Below are positions 41,840-52,689 of a stretch of 64,000 nt of DNA, one piece after another. Made by a program: the position numbers and the translations under genes. Source of the stretch: Psococerastis gibbosa. Its lineage: Eukaryota; Arthropoda; Insecta; Psocodea; Psocidae. Below the pieces are notes generated by a model, which was not told the DNA's origin, made no database searches, and was given only the letters and a program-made list of their open reading frames with translations. The stretch's first letter is position 1, and every line of letters starts with the position of its first letter. Where the stretch lies: positions 24,571,089 to 24,635,088 of the forward strand of contig OZ020488.1 in NCBI GenBank assembly GCA_963971405.1, read 5' to 3'.

Positions 41840-43479
41840 TATATTATTAGATTAGTTCTCCGAAAAGAGCGCACCGACCTCTTTGGGTGGATATTTCTCG
41901 TGATCCAATAATGATATCTTTTTGAAATCATTTTTTTCCTCTGATATACCCAATAAAATGCTACACAGTACATATTCACAAAAAATATTCAAACTGACGA
42001 AGTCGACAGCACACTCTTACATTTTCGTACATTGTCGGAAAGCCATTGCTTTTACGCGAATGAGCCATTAAATTTCCCTTCAATTGACTTATAATTCAAA
42101 TTTTGTGGGTTAACTGGCTGCGGACTCGTGCGCTCGCGTTCCGAAAATTGAGATAAACTCGGAGCAAAGGAACAAAATTCGGAGACATTATGTCGGTGGC
42201 CCATTACTACCCTTTAAAAAAGTTATCTCCGTCGCGTTCTGAATTGTGATAGAAATGTCTCTAACCTAACCTAACTACTTCGCTTCGAAGTTACTGACAT
42301 TTGAAGCATGTGCGATGGTAATAACATTTTTTATCATTATTTAACTAACTAATGTTATTCACCATGGTTGTGAGTCAAGTAGATTGTGTTATTTCTTTAA
42401 TTTCTACATACTGTATTTGTTTTCAGGTAAGTTTCTCAACCGCAGTCCTATCGAGGTGCAGTCATCGATTTCTGCGGTGTCATCTGCTGTTTCGAGACAA
42501 TAATGTTTCAGTACGGTACCTGTACCATGTGTGTCAGGAGGTTAGTGTTTACTCGGCATTGAACGGTGTCTTTGCATTGTCTAATGCGATGCTGGATCAA
42601 TGTACTTGTAATGATTTAGGTTAATCTATCTATAGTTATAAATACTTTAGCCATGAGTCCTTACTCCTTACCCCACCTTTAGTATGCCCTCAAGGAAACA
42701 AATCAATTTATTTTGCTAAATTCTGTCAAAATGTCATTTCCGCCGGGTGAACCCCCCCCCCCCTCAAAGTGTAGAAAAATTGGATAATTGTTTTCATAGA
42801 CGTGTCTTCTTAATTAACGACCTTAGTATCTTATTCCCTCTATCAGGAGCCCGAAGGTTCGGGAGACTTAACATAATTGCAGACAAGGGGGGCCGGGGGT
42901 TTCCCCGGATGAATGTTTTTTAATAATAGGCCTGAAACAGAGGGGTTTTACGCATTTTGAGAGCAACAACCGCCAGATTTAACAGGCGAAGAATATAACT
43001 GAAAAGGGGGGGGGGGAGTGGGTGGGGAATTTATTCGATAAAATAGGCCTTAAGATTAAGACTTAAGTGGTTCAAGCTTTTTTTTTCAAGCTCAAGCCAT
43101 AATAATTTATTTATTTATTTGTTCTCCATTATGATATAAAGGTATTGAACCCTTGTAATGTCAATGACTATGCGTCTACTGCGGTAAGTATTTAATTAAG
43201 CCAACCTTCACCATATTGTTGACAGTAGAATTGCTTTAAATGGCACTTAGCATACTCACGCGACAGTTCACTATGCCAAGGACTATGCCCGAACATTTTG
43301 AATTGTTTAGTCTAGGCTAGGGTATGCATAATGATGTTCTAACGAACACTGCAATGTGACTCTAGATTTTATTTTGGTACAAGGAGTACCCAAATATTCG
43401 TGGCGAAGTCAGAGGCACAATAAATTTAGGGAATAAAACCAAGAAATGAAGTTAACAAAGGAATGAAAACTAAGCCCTG
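41840..43479. other. No supported gene; G/C-run remnant near 42.73-43.05 kb
   Basis: From 42730 to 43050 there are a C-run, a GCCGGGGGTTTCCCCGG palindrome like that in the element at 41511, an AATAGGCCTGAAACAG phrase and a G-run, so an undelimited G-rich MITE is likely. The 90-codon frame at 42352-42624 has no motif. Confidence 0.45.
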
Positions 43480-43640
43480 GACAGTGTTTTTGCGAACCTA
43501 CATGCCGAATTTCATCAAATTTAATTGAGTAGTTTGGCCCCAAATCGAGTTACCGACAGACAGACATTTCGTAAAAAATATTTTTTTTAAAATACTAAAA
43601 AGTGTTAATCCATTGGAATCTCGAAATTTCACTACCTAAC
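43480..43640 (-). repeat. Repeat family C fragment
   Basis: Minus orientation. GCGAACCTACATGCCGAATT, ACAGACAGACATTTCGTAAA and AATCCATTGGAATCTCGAAA align with the 5' region of the full copies. Confidence 0.7.
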
Positions 43641-43789
43641 CTACTGAAAGTAAAAAAAAAAAGTATATTTAAACTGAAAACCACGGTCAAAGTAAGCAAT
43701 TTCCGTGTTCGCACATTTTCGCATGTATGCTCAAATTTTGTAGGCTGAACTGTAATTAAAACCCTGGTAGTTATATCAGTGTACAATAA

Positions 43790-43915
43790 GGTGACCCTCC
43801 GTCCCGATTTTTCCGGGACAGTCCCGATTTCTTAGGTCTGGTCCCGGATTTCTCGGAGGGTCATCCGGGGCGGTCATTTGTCCCGGATTTAGATATTTGT
43901 CCCGAATTTAACAAT
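43790..43915. repeat. Cluster of GTCCCG-containing decamers
   Basis: At least six GTCCCGATTT, GTCCCGGATT or GTCCCGAATT units lie within 125 bp, together with their palindromic partner CCGGGACAGTCCCG near 43812. GGTGACCCTCCG at the start and CGGAGGGTCATCCGG in the middle are inverted relative to one another. A LINE follows about 90 bp downstream. Related units are at 2797-2820 and 14898-15300. Confidence 0.65.
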
Positions 43916-44002
43916 GAAAAATTTACTTTCTTATGAAGAATTCCTCAGAAAAATACCTCTCCTTTTTGTCGTCTATATAAGACTGGCACGCTGACAATGT
44001 GA

Positions 44003-46557
44003 AATCCCGCACACGGGTTGGCCGTGGCACCTGTTGACAATATTCTGACTATTTCGGCATCATGTCTTGACATGGGAATTAGTGATCATATGTGCCTATC
44101 TATTTCTATGCAAAGTACAGCAACTCCTGCAGCCACGAAATCGAATAAATCTATTACGTTCTGGGATAACCGAATGGTTAATTACCACTTATGTCAAGTT
44201 GATTGGGAGGCCGTAGGGTTATACAGCACAGACGATGTTGATGTAGCCTACTCAATAATAGAGAAAGAAATAACAAGGGCTACCTTAAAATCTACTGAGA
44301 CTAAGACAATAACTAGTAAAAATAGAAAAAGAAAAGAATGGATCACACATGAACTAATAAGTCTATGTAACAAAAAGAACAAACTGTATAAACTAAGTGC
44401 TCGCAACCCTTTTAACCAACAACTACAAGAGGAATTAAAATCTACTAATGCAAGGTTAAAACATAAAATTAAAACCACCAAAGAGCAGTATTATTTTGAG
44501 AAATTTCAAGGGGCAAAAACACCTAAAGAATTCTGGCAAATAGCAAACTCAGTGGTAAAACCCGAAAAGAAAAGTTACATAAATTCAGTGAACATAGAAG
44601 GGGAAAAAATTAACACGGAGGGACATGAAAAGCAAGTGGCAGATTATTTCAATTCTTACTATGCGAGTATCGCTGAAAGCCTATTGAAAGAAAATGGAAT
44701 CACTGAATGCATGCCCATCCCTCACCTTATAAAAGAGCCATCGTCAATGTTTTCCCCACATCTCTCCATACAAGAAGTGGAGAGAGCATTCATAAAACTA
44801 AAAAGGAAAAAATCCCGTGGCTATGACGGAATTTCTTGCGAATTACTTAAGGACTGTCAGGAACCACTGCTCCGCCCGCTTCACCACCTATTTGACCTCT
44901 CCCTCCGTATAGGTCGGTATCCAACAGCACTCAAAGTTAGCAAAATAGTCCCGATATATAAAGACGGAGATGCTTCGCAGGCCTCTCAGTACAGGCCGGT
45001 CCATGTCCAACCGGCGATAGGGAAACTACTCGAAACTTGTGTACAAACGCGAATTTTAAAATATTTAGATTCGACCAACTACCTATCTCCTAATCAATTC
45101 GGGTTTCGAGCAGGAGTAAGTACAGAAAATGCTATCTTCGAACTGATCGACGCAATGATCGAAGGGCTGGAGAGGGGTGAGATGGTGGCTACGGTTCAAA
45201 TCGACCTATCTAAATGTTTTGACGTAGTCAACCATTCGATTGCAGTGGAGAAGCTAAAATGCTTGGGAATTAATGGATCGCTATTAGAGTGGTTTCGGTC
45301 ATATTTTTCGGACAGAAGGCAAATAGTGCAAATAACCAGCCCTAAAGGTACCGCAAATAGCTCACCATTGCCAATTAAGCATGGAATATTTCAAGGGAGT
45401 GGATTAGGCCCCCTAATTTTTTTGATTTATACAAACCAACTATCAAATATTCCTATTAAATCAATGATGGTCACCTTTGCAGACGATATAGGTATCGTGG
45501 TGAGAGCCCCTGATAGCGAAAGACTCCAACAAGAAATCGAAAATGATACAAAAAAAGTCATGACCTGGATAAAACAACATAAACTAATACCTAATCTAAA
45601 AAAGACCAAGGTCATGTACCCCAGCTACCGACAAACCAACAGTGTAAATAGAAATCTGATATATAATGGCCAAATAATTGAGGAAATAAACGAAATCAAG
45701 TACTTGGGTATCACCATAGACAACAAGTTGACATGGAAACCACACATTGATAAATTACAAAAAAACCTCCGATCTATCAGCTACATATTATACAATCTAC
45801 GGCGGTTTTTCCCACAATCAGCGTTAATCACTCTATATAAAGCATGGTACCAAGCCAAACTAAGTTACTGCATAGGCATATGGGGGGGAGCAGCAGCGAC
45901 CCATATTCAACCATTACGGCACAAAATTATACAGTAAAAACTCTCACAAGAAGCCATAGATGGTCACACTCAAACACAATATATAAAATGAATAAACTGC
46001 TGCCCATAAACCTCCTATACAATAAAAATTTGCTAATGTTTACCACAAAACATATTGCAACAATAAACACACGTAATAATGCAAGACAACACACAACAAG
46101 ATCAACAGCCTACCATACTCTCCCCCTTCCCCACTGGAACCTGACAAACTCAAGACGATCATTACGATATAAGGCAACGACCCTGTACAACTTACTCACT
46201 AAGGACTTACACTCTAACAAACACGAGTATCCCACAGTAGACAACGACAACACTGACAAGAACACAAGAACAGCTATTTACAAGACAATCATTAGAATAT
46301 GGACGAGGAAAGAACTGGACAAATTACAATAGTAATGCGACGACAAATTACAATAGTTGTAATGAGTAATTGTTTGTTTCTAATTTTTTAATTTTAATAA
46401 TATTTTATTTTTAATAATCTAAGTAAATATATATAATACCGTAGTCTTAGTTTAGTGCTACCCTCGCACGCCCATGGCATGAGGGGGCACTACTTTATAT
46501 ATGTACCGAGAAAAAATGTAAAGAAATTACACGGATTTATTATTATTATTATTATAT
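44003..46557 (+). pseudogene. 5'-truncated LINE with reverse transcriptase, one frameshift
   Basis: The frame 44018-45937 (639 codons, opening without an ATG) begins with the last part of an endonuclease domain (ISDHMCLSI, residues about 21-29; SDH is the usual catalytic end motif). The reverse transcriptase follows: KIVPIYKDGD and YRPVH (about 308-330), QFGFRAGVSTENAI, DLSKCFDVVNH (about 396-406), FQGSGLGPL (about 458) and the catalytic FADD (about 486; most LINEs have YADD). It stops at 45937, but another frame carries on from about 45930 to 46332 with KMNKLLPINLLYNK and RRSLRYKATTLYNLL, the usual C-terminal tail, so one frameshift near 45930-45960 disrupts the protein. A 3' UTR ends in an (ATT)n tail at 46539-46557. 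The CR1/Jockey/I group is plausible; the clade is not settled. The 5' UTR, first frame and most of the endonuclease are missing. It carries out target-primed reverse transcription when intact; this copy is dead. Confidence 0.9.
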
Positions 46558-46800
46558 TCACGACTCCACGTGTAGCAAATTGCAATTGCAATCATAGATT
46601 GATCTAATATAAGTTATACCAACAAGATGGTTCACAAAGCACTTGAAGATAGATCTTCTTGGAACATGGGTAGTATCCCATGAACATCCTACAAGCTTTC
46701 ACAATGGGCACTGGTGGTAAGTTGATTTGATGAATGTTAAAAATCCTTTACATATAATAATACTTTCCAGTGTTTCGTATTTCAAAGTTTGTCTTCAATT
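46558..46800. other. Short unannotated gap
   Basis: Nothing recognised between the LINE tail and the family C copy. Confidence 0.5.
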
Positions 46801-47685
46801 TTTGCTTTCCAATTTATACGTAGTAGCCTATAAGGAAAGCTTTGTGATGGTCGAAATTTTCGATTCCGAGATTTTAACGGATTTACACGTTTTGAGGTCC
46901 CAGGTACAAAAAACAAAAAAAGTGGTTTTTACGAAATGTCTGTCTGTCTGTATGTCTGTCTGTTCATCGATTTCCGGGCAAACTACCCGGCCGATTTTAA
47001 TGAAATTTTGTATGTAGGTTCACAAAAATCATACCTCGAGGTTATTTTTTTTATTTTGGGCTAACTCAATTTGGGGGTGTTTTATTATCAAAAAACTCCA
47101 CACAAAAAAACGCCTAAAAAATTATTTCTCAAAAACGGCTCCAACGATTTCTTTTAAATTCACATATATTGTAGTCGTTATTAATGTTAACAAAATGCGG
47201 GAGGTCGCTTGCCCCTTTCTACTTTGCTTCTGGGGGTAAAAAAATAAAAATAACTCAATTTTCATGAAAAATGACTAAAAAATAATTATTCTGTGGAACC
47301 TTTCTATCGATGATTTCTACCTTCAGCTATGTTTTAGGTGTTCAATAGAGTAACAAAACCGGGCAGGTTGCATTCCCAAAAAAATATTTTGGTTCTGTGC
47401 AAAAATTATTTTTTGAATTATGGAAAATTCACGCTGGCTCCAATACATTACATGCCATGTGTCATTGTTACTACTGTTACAATGTATTGGTCTGTTCGTT
47501 CCAGAATATGCAATTGAGTTTTAAGGGGTTTTTAATATATTAAGGTGGACCTCTCCCCCCCCCCCCATCGAGGGATTTTAAATTTAATCATAGGGAAATT
47601 ATTTACTATTAAATTACACATTATGTCTATCTACTAATTTATAAATTGGAAAGCATGTTCGAGTAAACTCGGACCGGTTCTTCAT
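46801..47685 (+). repeat. Repeat family C, full-length copy
   Basis: Begins TTTGCTTTCCAATTTATACG, followed by GGAAAGCTTTGTGATGGTCG, the (CTGT)n tract at 46939-46963 and GGCCGATTTTAATGAAATTT. It ends AAATTGGAAAGCATGTTCGA, GTAAACTCGGACCGGTTCTT. A C-run lies at about 47556-47568. It aligns end to end with the copies at 35905 and 57878. GCTTTCCAATTTAT at the start and ATAAATTGGAAAGC near the end are inverted. Confidence 0.88.
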
Positions 47686-47810
47686 ACTAGTGTCCCAATA
47701 CACTGCAAGCGTGCGTAAATCTATTTTAGACACACCGCGCCACTACACAATCGGTCAGAGATTGTCCTATTTACCCAATGGGTTAACAGATAGATGAATG
47801 CACCTATTAT

Positions 47811-48030
47811 TCAGGACATATAGAGTCGTGGTACAACCTCCGACTTTCACCCGAATGGTTGTTGGTTCGAGTCCCACACTTGCTACATTTTCTGGCATGC
47901 TTCGGAGGGCATGTAAAGCAGGCGGTCCCGGGCTGTCCTAGTTGAGTGTAAGAGAGGGCTTAAAGCCCTAACTCCGCTAGGCTGGCTTAGTAATGGAACA
48001 AAAAAAGTCAATATTTATTTATTTATTATT
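47811..48030 (+). repeat. tRNA-SINE copy 3
   Basis: Plus orientation. It begins TCAGGACATATAGAGTCGTGG (A-box region damaged), then GGTTGTTGGTTCGAGTCCC with a perfect B-box (GGTTCGAGTCC), then the body TTCGGAGGGCATGTAAAGCA and CTCCGCTAGGCTGGCTTAG, ending in AAAAAAAGTCAATATTTATT and TATT units. An RNA polymerase III internal promoter is inferred for intact members. Confidence 0.9.
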
Positions 48031-48275
48031 GTTTTCCTATTTATGCGTTGGTATAATAAGGAAAGTTCTGTGACAGTCAAAATTTTCGATTTCGAAGGGA
48101 TCTCGTTTTGGGGTCCCAAGAAAGTGTTTTTTTACAACATATCTGCTAGGATGTTCGTCGATTTGGGGGCAAAATACTCCATGGATTTTGGTGAAATTTG
48201 GTGTGAAGGATCACAGAAATCATGTCTCTGCATTATTTTTTTCAATTTTGGGCTAACTCGATTTTGAACCAAAAA
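48031..48275 (+). repeat. Repeat family C fragment directly after a SINE
   Basis: TTTCCTATTTATGCGTTGGT and TAATAAGGAAAGTTCTGTGA are the diverged family C 5' end, immediately following the SINE tail. The (CTGT)n tract is reduced to almost nothing. It ends near TTTTGGGCTAACTCGATTTT. Confidence 0.7.
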
Positions 48276-48979
48276 CTCAAAGAAGCTAATAAAAAATTTC
48301 TCACAATTACTTTGTACTATAAAATTCTGTTGTTTTACTGCAGTAAGTAAATTCATCGTAATTAGTAGTAATTTTAGCAAGATAAGCATAGTGTAATTTT
48401 GCATTGAACCCCTGGGTATGTTAACCTTCTATACTAGTACAAAGCTATCTATGTTGATAACTCCCTATGTTAAGCTTGTGCATTGATAGAGAACGTCCGG
48501 AACGCATCTACATAAAGCCGTTGGCCTGAACAGCAATATCATTTTTCCCCATTTCAAGATTTAGCTATTAATGCTCAAAAAATTGTCCACAATAGTAGAT
48601 GATTGCATTACACATTCCATGAATGGCGAGTATGTACTAAATATTCATAACTAAATCCTATGGGAGTCAGACTCGTCCTGGCAAAGAATTGGAAAACAGA
48701 GCTTCCGACAACTCACTGCAACTTTATCGGCTCCCAAAGCTCAGTTTTTTTTTTGTTTTTTTTTGCGACTCCATTAATAAATGAAATTCTGAAATGAAAT
48801 TTTTTCATCTTTTGTAGCACTAATTCTGCCGGGAGATTTTTGTTCTATTTTCCGCTTCTCCACATTTCCTATATTGTATATTTACAATGTTTGTTACACC
48901 GTTGTTGTTTTTTTAATTGAACATTTCTGATAAATGACTGGTATGAAAAATGCTCGCGTTTAGAAATAGCTCCGTAATA
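48276..48979. other. No gene or repeat recognised
   Basis: AT-rich DNA with T-runs near 48747-48766. Confidence 0.45.
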
Positions 48980-49190
48980 AAGCGTAATATCAGTGGTACG
49001 GACTCTGACTTTCACCCGAAAGGTTGTTGGCTCCAGTCCTACACTAGTTACATTTTCTGGCCATGCTTTGGAGGGCATGTAAATCAGGCGGTCCCGGTCC
49101 TAGTGGAGTGTAATAAGAGAGGGCTTTATAGCCATAACTCCGCTAGGTTGACTTAGTAATAGAACAAAGAAAGTCATTATTTATTAATTT
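48980..49190 (+). repeat. tRNA-SINE copy 4
   Basis: Plus orientation. AGCGTAATATCAGTGGTACG holds a split A-box, followed by GGTTGTTGGCTCCAGTCCT (B-box with two changes), the body and a tail of AAAGTCATTATTTATTAATT. Confidence 0.85.
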
Positions 49191-49970
49191 ACATCGTCTT
49201 AACATTGTGTCATGTAAAATGAGGCATCATCTTCTCTCGTACCAAATGTATTTCTCTCAATAAAGAGACTATCTGACCCCCCCCCTCTCCGTTTTCTGTA
49301 CAAAATCAAATGTCACAGGAAATATTTATCGTAGACCTATAGAGAAAATATGTCCTTCTGCATTATAAATATAGTATATAGTATATTTTTGTATGATACA
49401 TGGCAGTCGCTAACACCGATTGGCGAACGTTTTGAAGCTACTTCAACCGGATGCCTGCACTATTCCTTTTTTTCAAATCAATTTCTGTTACTGTGACCTA
49501 TTGATGTTTATCAAAATATCAAAAACTCTTATCAAATTTCAAAAACTTCTTTTATCTTTATATGGTGTACAGTCAATATTTCCAGTGACTTGATTTTTGG
49601 TCCCCTCTTCTTACCTTTTAACCACTCTAAATTGTCATAAATTATTATCCCAAGTAGCATACTTACTATAACTCTTTATGGAAAGTAGATAACAAAGAGT
49701 GTTTACTGTTAAGGCTATACAATGTCTGTACTGTACGGTTTCATCCTTTTATTAAGAAGTAACATGATTTTGAGATACTTCTTGTTACAAAATGTATAAA
49801 TCTTTGTCCAATCCGGGGAATCCGGCAATTTGACTTATATTAGACGTAAGATAGATATTTCTGTTTTATCGGAGTAATATAAAAATATAAGTTGGGATTC
49901 CTTGAATTGGTAGCTTTAGCTGGGAAATTGGGAAATGATCAGTTGCAATTTTCCCGCTTGCTAAAGATTT
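49191..49970. other. No gene recognised
   Basis: AT-rich, with a C-run at about 49277-49286. Confidence 0.45.
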
Positions 49971-50300
49971 GTGCGGGCATGGATGATTAGAAAGCATGGA
50001 CAGCTTGACTTCTACCTAACACAGTTTCTAACTGAACGTGGCAGTTTCCGGGCTTTCCTCCATGAGTGTATAAGAAGTACTACTAACCGGTGCATATACG
50101 ACGGGGAAGAGGACACAGCGGCACATACTTTCTTTGACTGTCGGGGGTGGGAAAACGAGTGGAGGGCATGTGAAGCCAAGGTCGGAACTCTTAATGTGAA
50201 CATAGTGCGCAAAATGATTCAGGCAGAGGTGGCTTGGTGTGCTGTGAAGGAGTTGGCATGGCTCATCTTGAGCCGCAAGATGAAAGAAGATAGGCCTTAA
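49971..50300 (+). pseudogene. R1-type LINE C-terminal fragment
   Basis: The frame encodes HGQLDFYLTQFLTERGSFRA, then a zinc-knuckle-like CIYDGEEDTAAHTFFDC, then VNIVRKMIQAEVAWCAVKEL. This HGxLDxYLxQxLTGHGxF ... C-x2-C ... H-x4-C ... NxVxxM order is characteristic of the end of R1-clade and related non-LTR ORF2 proteins. The second zinc cysteine is replaced by D (CIYD), and GHG has become ERG, so the knuckle is not intact. The upstream part is lost; no target duplication was found. The stop at 50298-50300 appears to be the natural end. Confidence 0.75.
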
Positions 50301-52060
50301 CCAGAACTTAGCCCACAGTAGGAAAATATGCCACGACTATCCTGAAGAAATACTGAAAAGTGGTCCATGGAAAAAATGTATATGTATACAGCTTGCTAAT
50401 AGCAACCCCAATTTGTATTGTACTGAATTTGGCTTTAAAAATATCTGAATCTGAATCTTTCCTGATTGATCCCGACCTCCCTTCTTGGTCACAGGCAGAA
50501 TTATAAGTATTTGGGGATGGTGAGCGCGGTTGCATAATCAAATATTTGCAGGAATTGTACTACTGCCGGCGTCCAAGTTCTGATAACGAATGGTATTGTC
50601 AGTTACTATTGTTTAGTGCTACTAGAATATGCTATATGCCGTAGAACCATTGGAGTAAATAGGGGGTCCTGGGGAGGGCTTAGCCCCCCTCCAGGGGCAC
50701 CCGTAGCCCCCCCAGGATTTGGATTTCTGGTGACAAAGGCGTTATGGAGGCGAAAGGCATAGTATCCACAATACCGAAAGGGAAATTAATTGTATGCTTA
50801 TTTTACATGAAAGACATCATGAAAAAAAATCAACATATTGACCAAGTACTTTCACAAAAATGCTTAAAACCTTATTAAAATAAAAATATTTCAGACCTAT
50901 TTTTTCAAAAAATTTCTTCGGGGGTGACCCCTTTCTCCGGGGTATAATATTCGTAAAACCTCACTAATTTGGGCCTATTTATTAACTTCTTTTCTCCGGG
51001 GGTCAAAGTCTTGGGGTCCTAAAATATAAATAATAAGTTTCTTCATCAATTCTAACCTTGCTTTTAGTGTTTAGTTAGAGAGGCAATGTATAAATATTTT
51101 TTGCTTATATATGAGTAACTAGAGCAATAATAGATATCGCACTTCCACAGATATTGTATAAATTACATAAGTGTGTTCGTGTTTATTATCCGTAACTTCC
51201 TACCCTATTCTAGCAAAAACTAAGAGCCTACGCGGGCGGGTCTTCTATGATTTTAAAATAATGCGCAACACTTATACAGTTTTAGCTTATCATTGCGTAC
51301 GTTACATACAGTACATATGTATGGGTTGATAATTACTACTATATGTTATTGCATTGAATATATAACACTAGTGTTATAAATTCAATGGTTATTGTTACAT
51401 GACAATAATAGTACTGTGATAATATGGAAACATAAAGCTGCACTCTCGGAGATGAATCCAGAAAAGTGATATTTTTCAGTCGTGGATTTAGAACAATGCA
51501 ATTGAGTTAGACCGCAGACAATAACTGCATTAGCCCTGGCGACACGAGAGCACGCTCAATATTAAAACTGGCAGTGATAGTATCACTTCCGCAACACTGA
51601 TCTCACGGATGCAGTTAAAACACATAATCACGTTTTTGCAGGCGTCCATTGTCTGTGACCGGAAACGTTCGAGTATTTCGCGCTCTGTTGAGATATTTCA
51701 TTCGAATTTTTTTACGAAAATTTCCACTGTTGCATAGGCTTCAATTAGCTTTAGTATTGGAGATTTTGGCCTATGGAAACCTGATGTTTCACCTCTTTGT
51801 ACTCGGTTTTAAGCTTTGTTGAATAGTATCGTATCTGTTGAATTAGTTAATGTTTTGCGGGGAAGCTTTTGCCTTATTATCGCCTAGTTCAAGACTGATA
51901 TGATTGAGATTTCCTAATTTCGATGTAGTTGCTTGCTTGCTTGCATGAGGACGCAACCTAATGTGCGTATTATTGTACTCTTTTTAACGCTCAAAGCAAT
52001 GAATAATAACTAAACTTTAAACGGCATCGTTGGAAAGGCACAAACGGAAAAATGATTTTT
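50301..52060. other. No supported gene; G/C-run debris at 50.65-51.03 kb
   Basis: ATTGGAGTAAATAGGGGGTC at 50650 resembles a hAT-like MITE start, followed by CTTAGCCCCCCTCCAGGGGC. Further GGGGGTGACCCC and CTCCGGGGG phrases occur up to 51020. The matching end was not found. The rest is AT-rich without recognisable content. Confidence 0.4.
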
Positions 52061-52685
52061 TTATTTTAAAGTCACTTTTATCTACTTTACATTTTTCAAG
52101 CCCCATTACGAATATACAAAACCCTTATAAGACCAGTTGCAACATACGGATCGGAAACCTGGAATCTCACTGTAAACGATGCCAACAAACTACGTGTACT
52201 CGAAAGAAAGATAATAAGGAGGATATATGGACCCCTTTACGAGTACGGAGAATGGCGTATAAGAAACAACGCTGAAATCGACGCCGCTCTCAACGGAGAA
52301 GACATAGTAAGGTTCATTAAAGCACAACGATTAAGGTGGCTGGGACACGTTGTAAGGATGTCTGAAGAACGCATGGCACGAAAAATGTACAAAGCAAGCA
52401 TGACGGGAAGACGACTGCCAGGACGGCCAAGAAACCGCTGGAAGGACGAGTTAGAGAATGACCTTCGCGAGTTGGGAGTCTCCAGATGGTGGAGCGTTGT
52501 GCAAAACCGAGAAGAATGGAGGAGTGTTGTCGAGCAGGCCAAAGCCCACCAAGGGCTGTAGAGCCGGAAGAAGAAGAAGAAGAAGCCCCATTTTTGGGGA
52601 TTCTGGGACCTCAAAACGTTTGAATCTGTTGAAATCTAAATTTTCTAATACACAACTGTTTTCTTATACTAACGTATGAATAGGA
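52060..52685 (-). repeat. Repeat family C fragment split by an RTE insertion
   Basis: Minus orientation. ACATTTTTC at 52090-52098 and, beyond the insertion, AAGCCCCATTTTTGGGGATT, CTGGGACCTCAAAACGTTTG and ATACTAACGTATGAATAGGA correspond to consecutive parts of the family C 5' region. The start on the left is diverged and approximate. Confidence 0.7.
52108..52582 (+). pseudogene. 5'-truncated RTE-clade LINE with target duplication
   Basis: The plus strand reads, in one frame to a stop at 52559-52561, RIYKTLIRPVATYGSETWNL, LRVLERKIIRRIYGP, DIVRFIKAQRLRWLGHVVRM, GRPRNRWKDELENDL and NREEWRSVVEQAKAHQGL. These are the C-terminal motifs of RTE-type reverse transcriptases (YGSETW, RLRWLGH, GRPRxRW). 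It ends in an (AAG)n tail. AAGCCCCATT lies at 52098-52107 and again at 52583-52592, a 10-bp target duplication within a family C copy. The reverse transcriptase core is missing. The C-terminal frame is uninterrupted, which suggests a fairly young insertion. Confidence 0.9.
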
Positions 52686-52689
52686 AAGC

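Noticed and set aside
41466..41855. 129-codon glycine/proline-rich frame
   Set aside because: Its composition comes from G and C homopolymers within a MITE, and it crosses both element ends.
48869..49078. Conserved-looking peptide VGLEPTTFRVKVRVRTT and its relatives at 60707-60952
   Set aside because: It is the translation of the tRNA-like head of the SINE and appears at each copy; not a gene.
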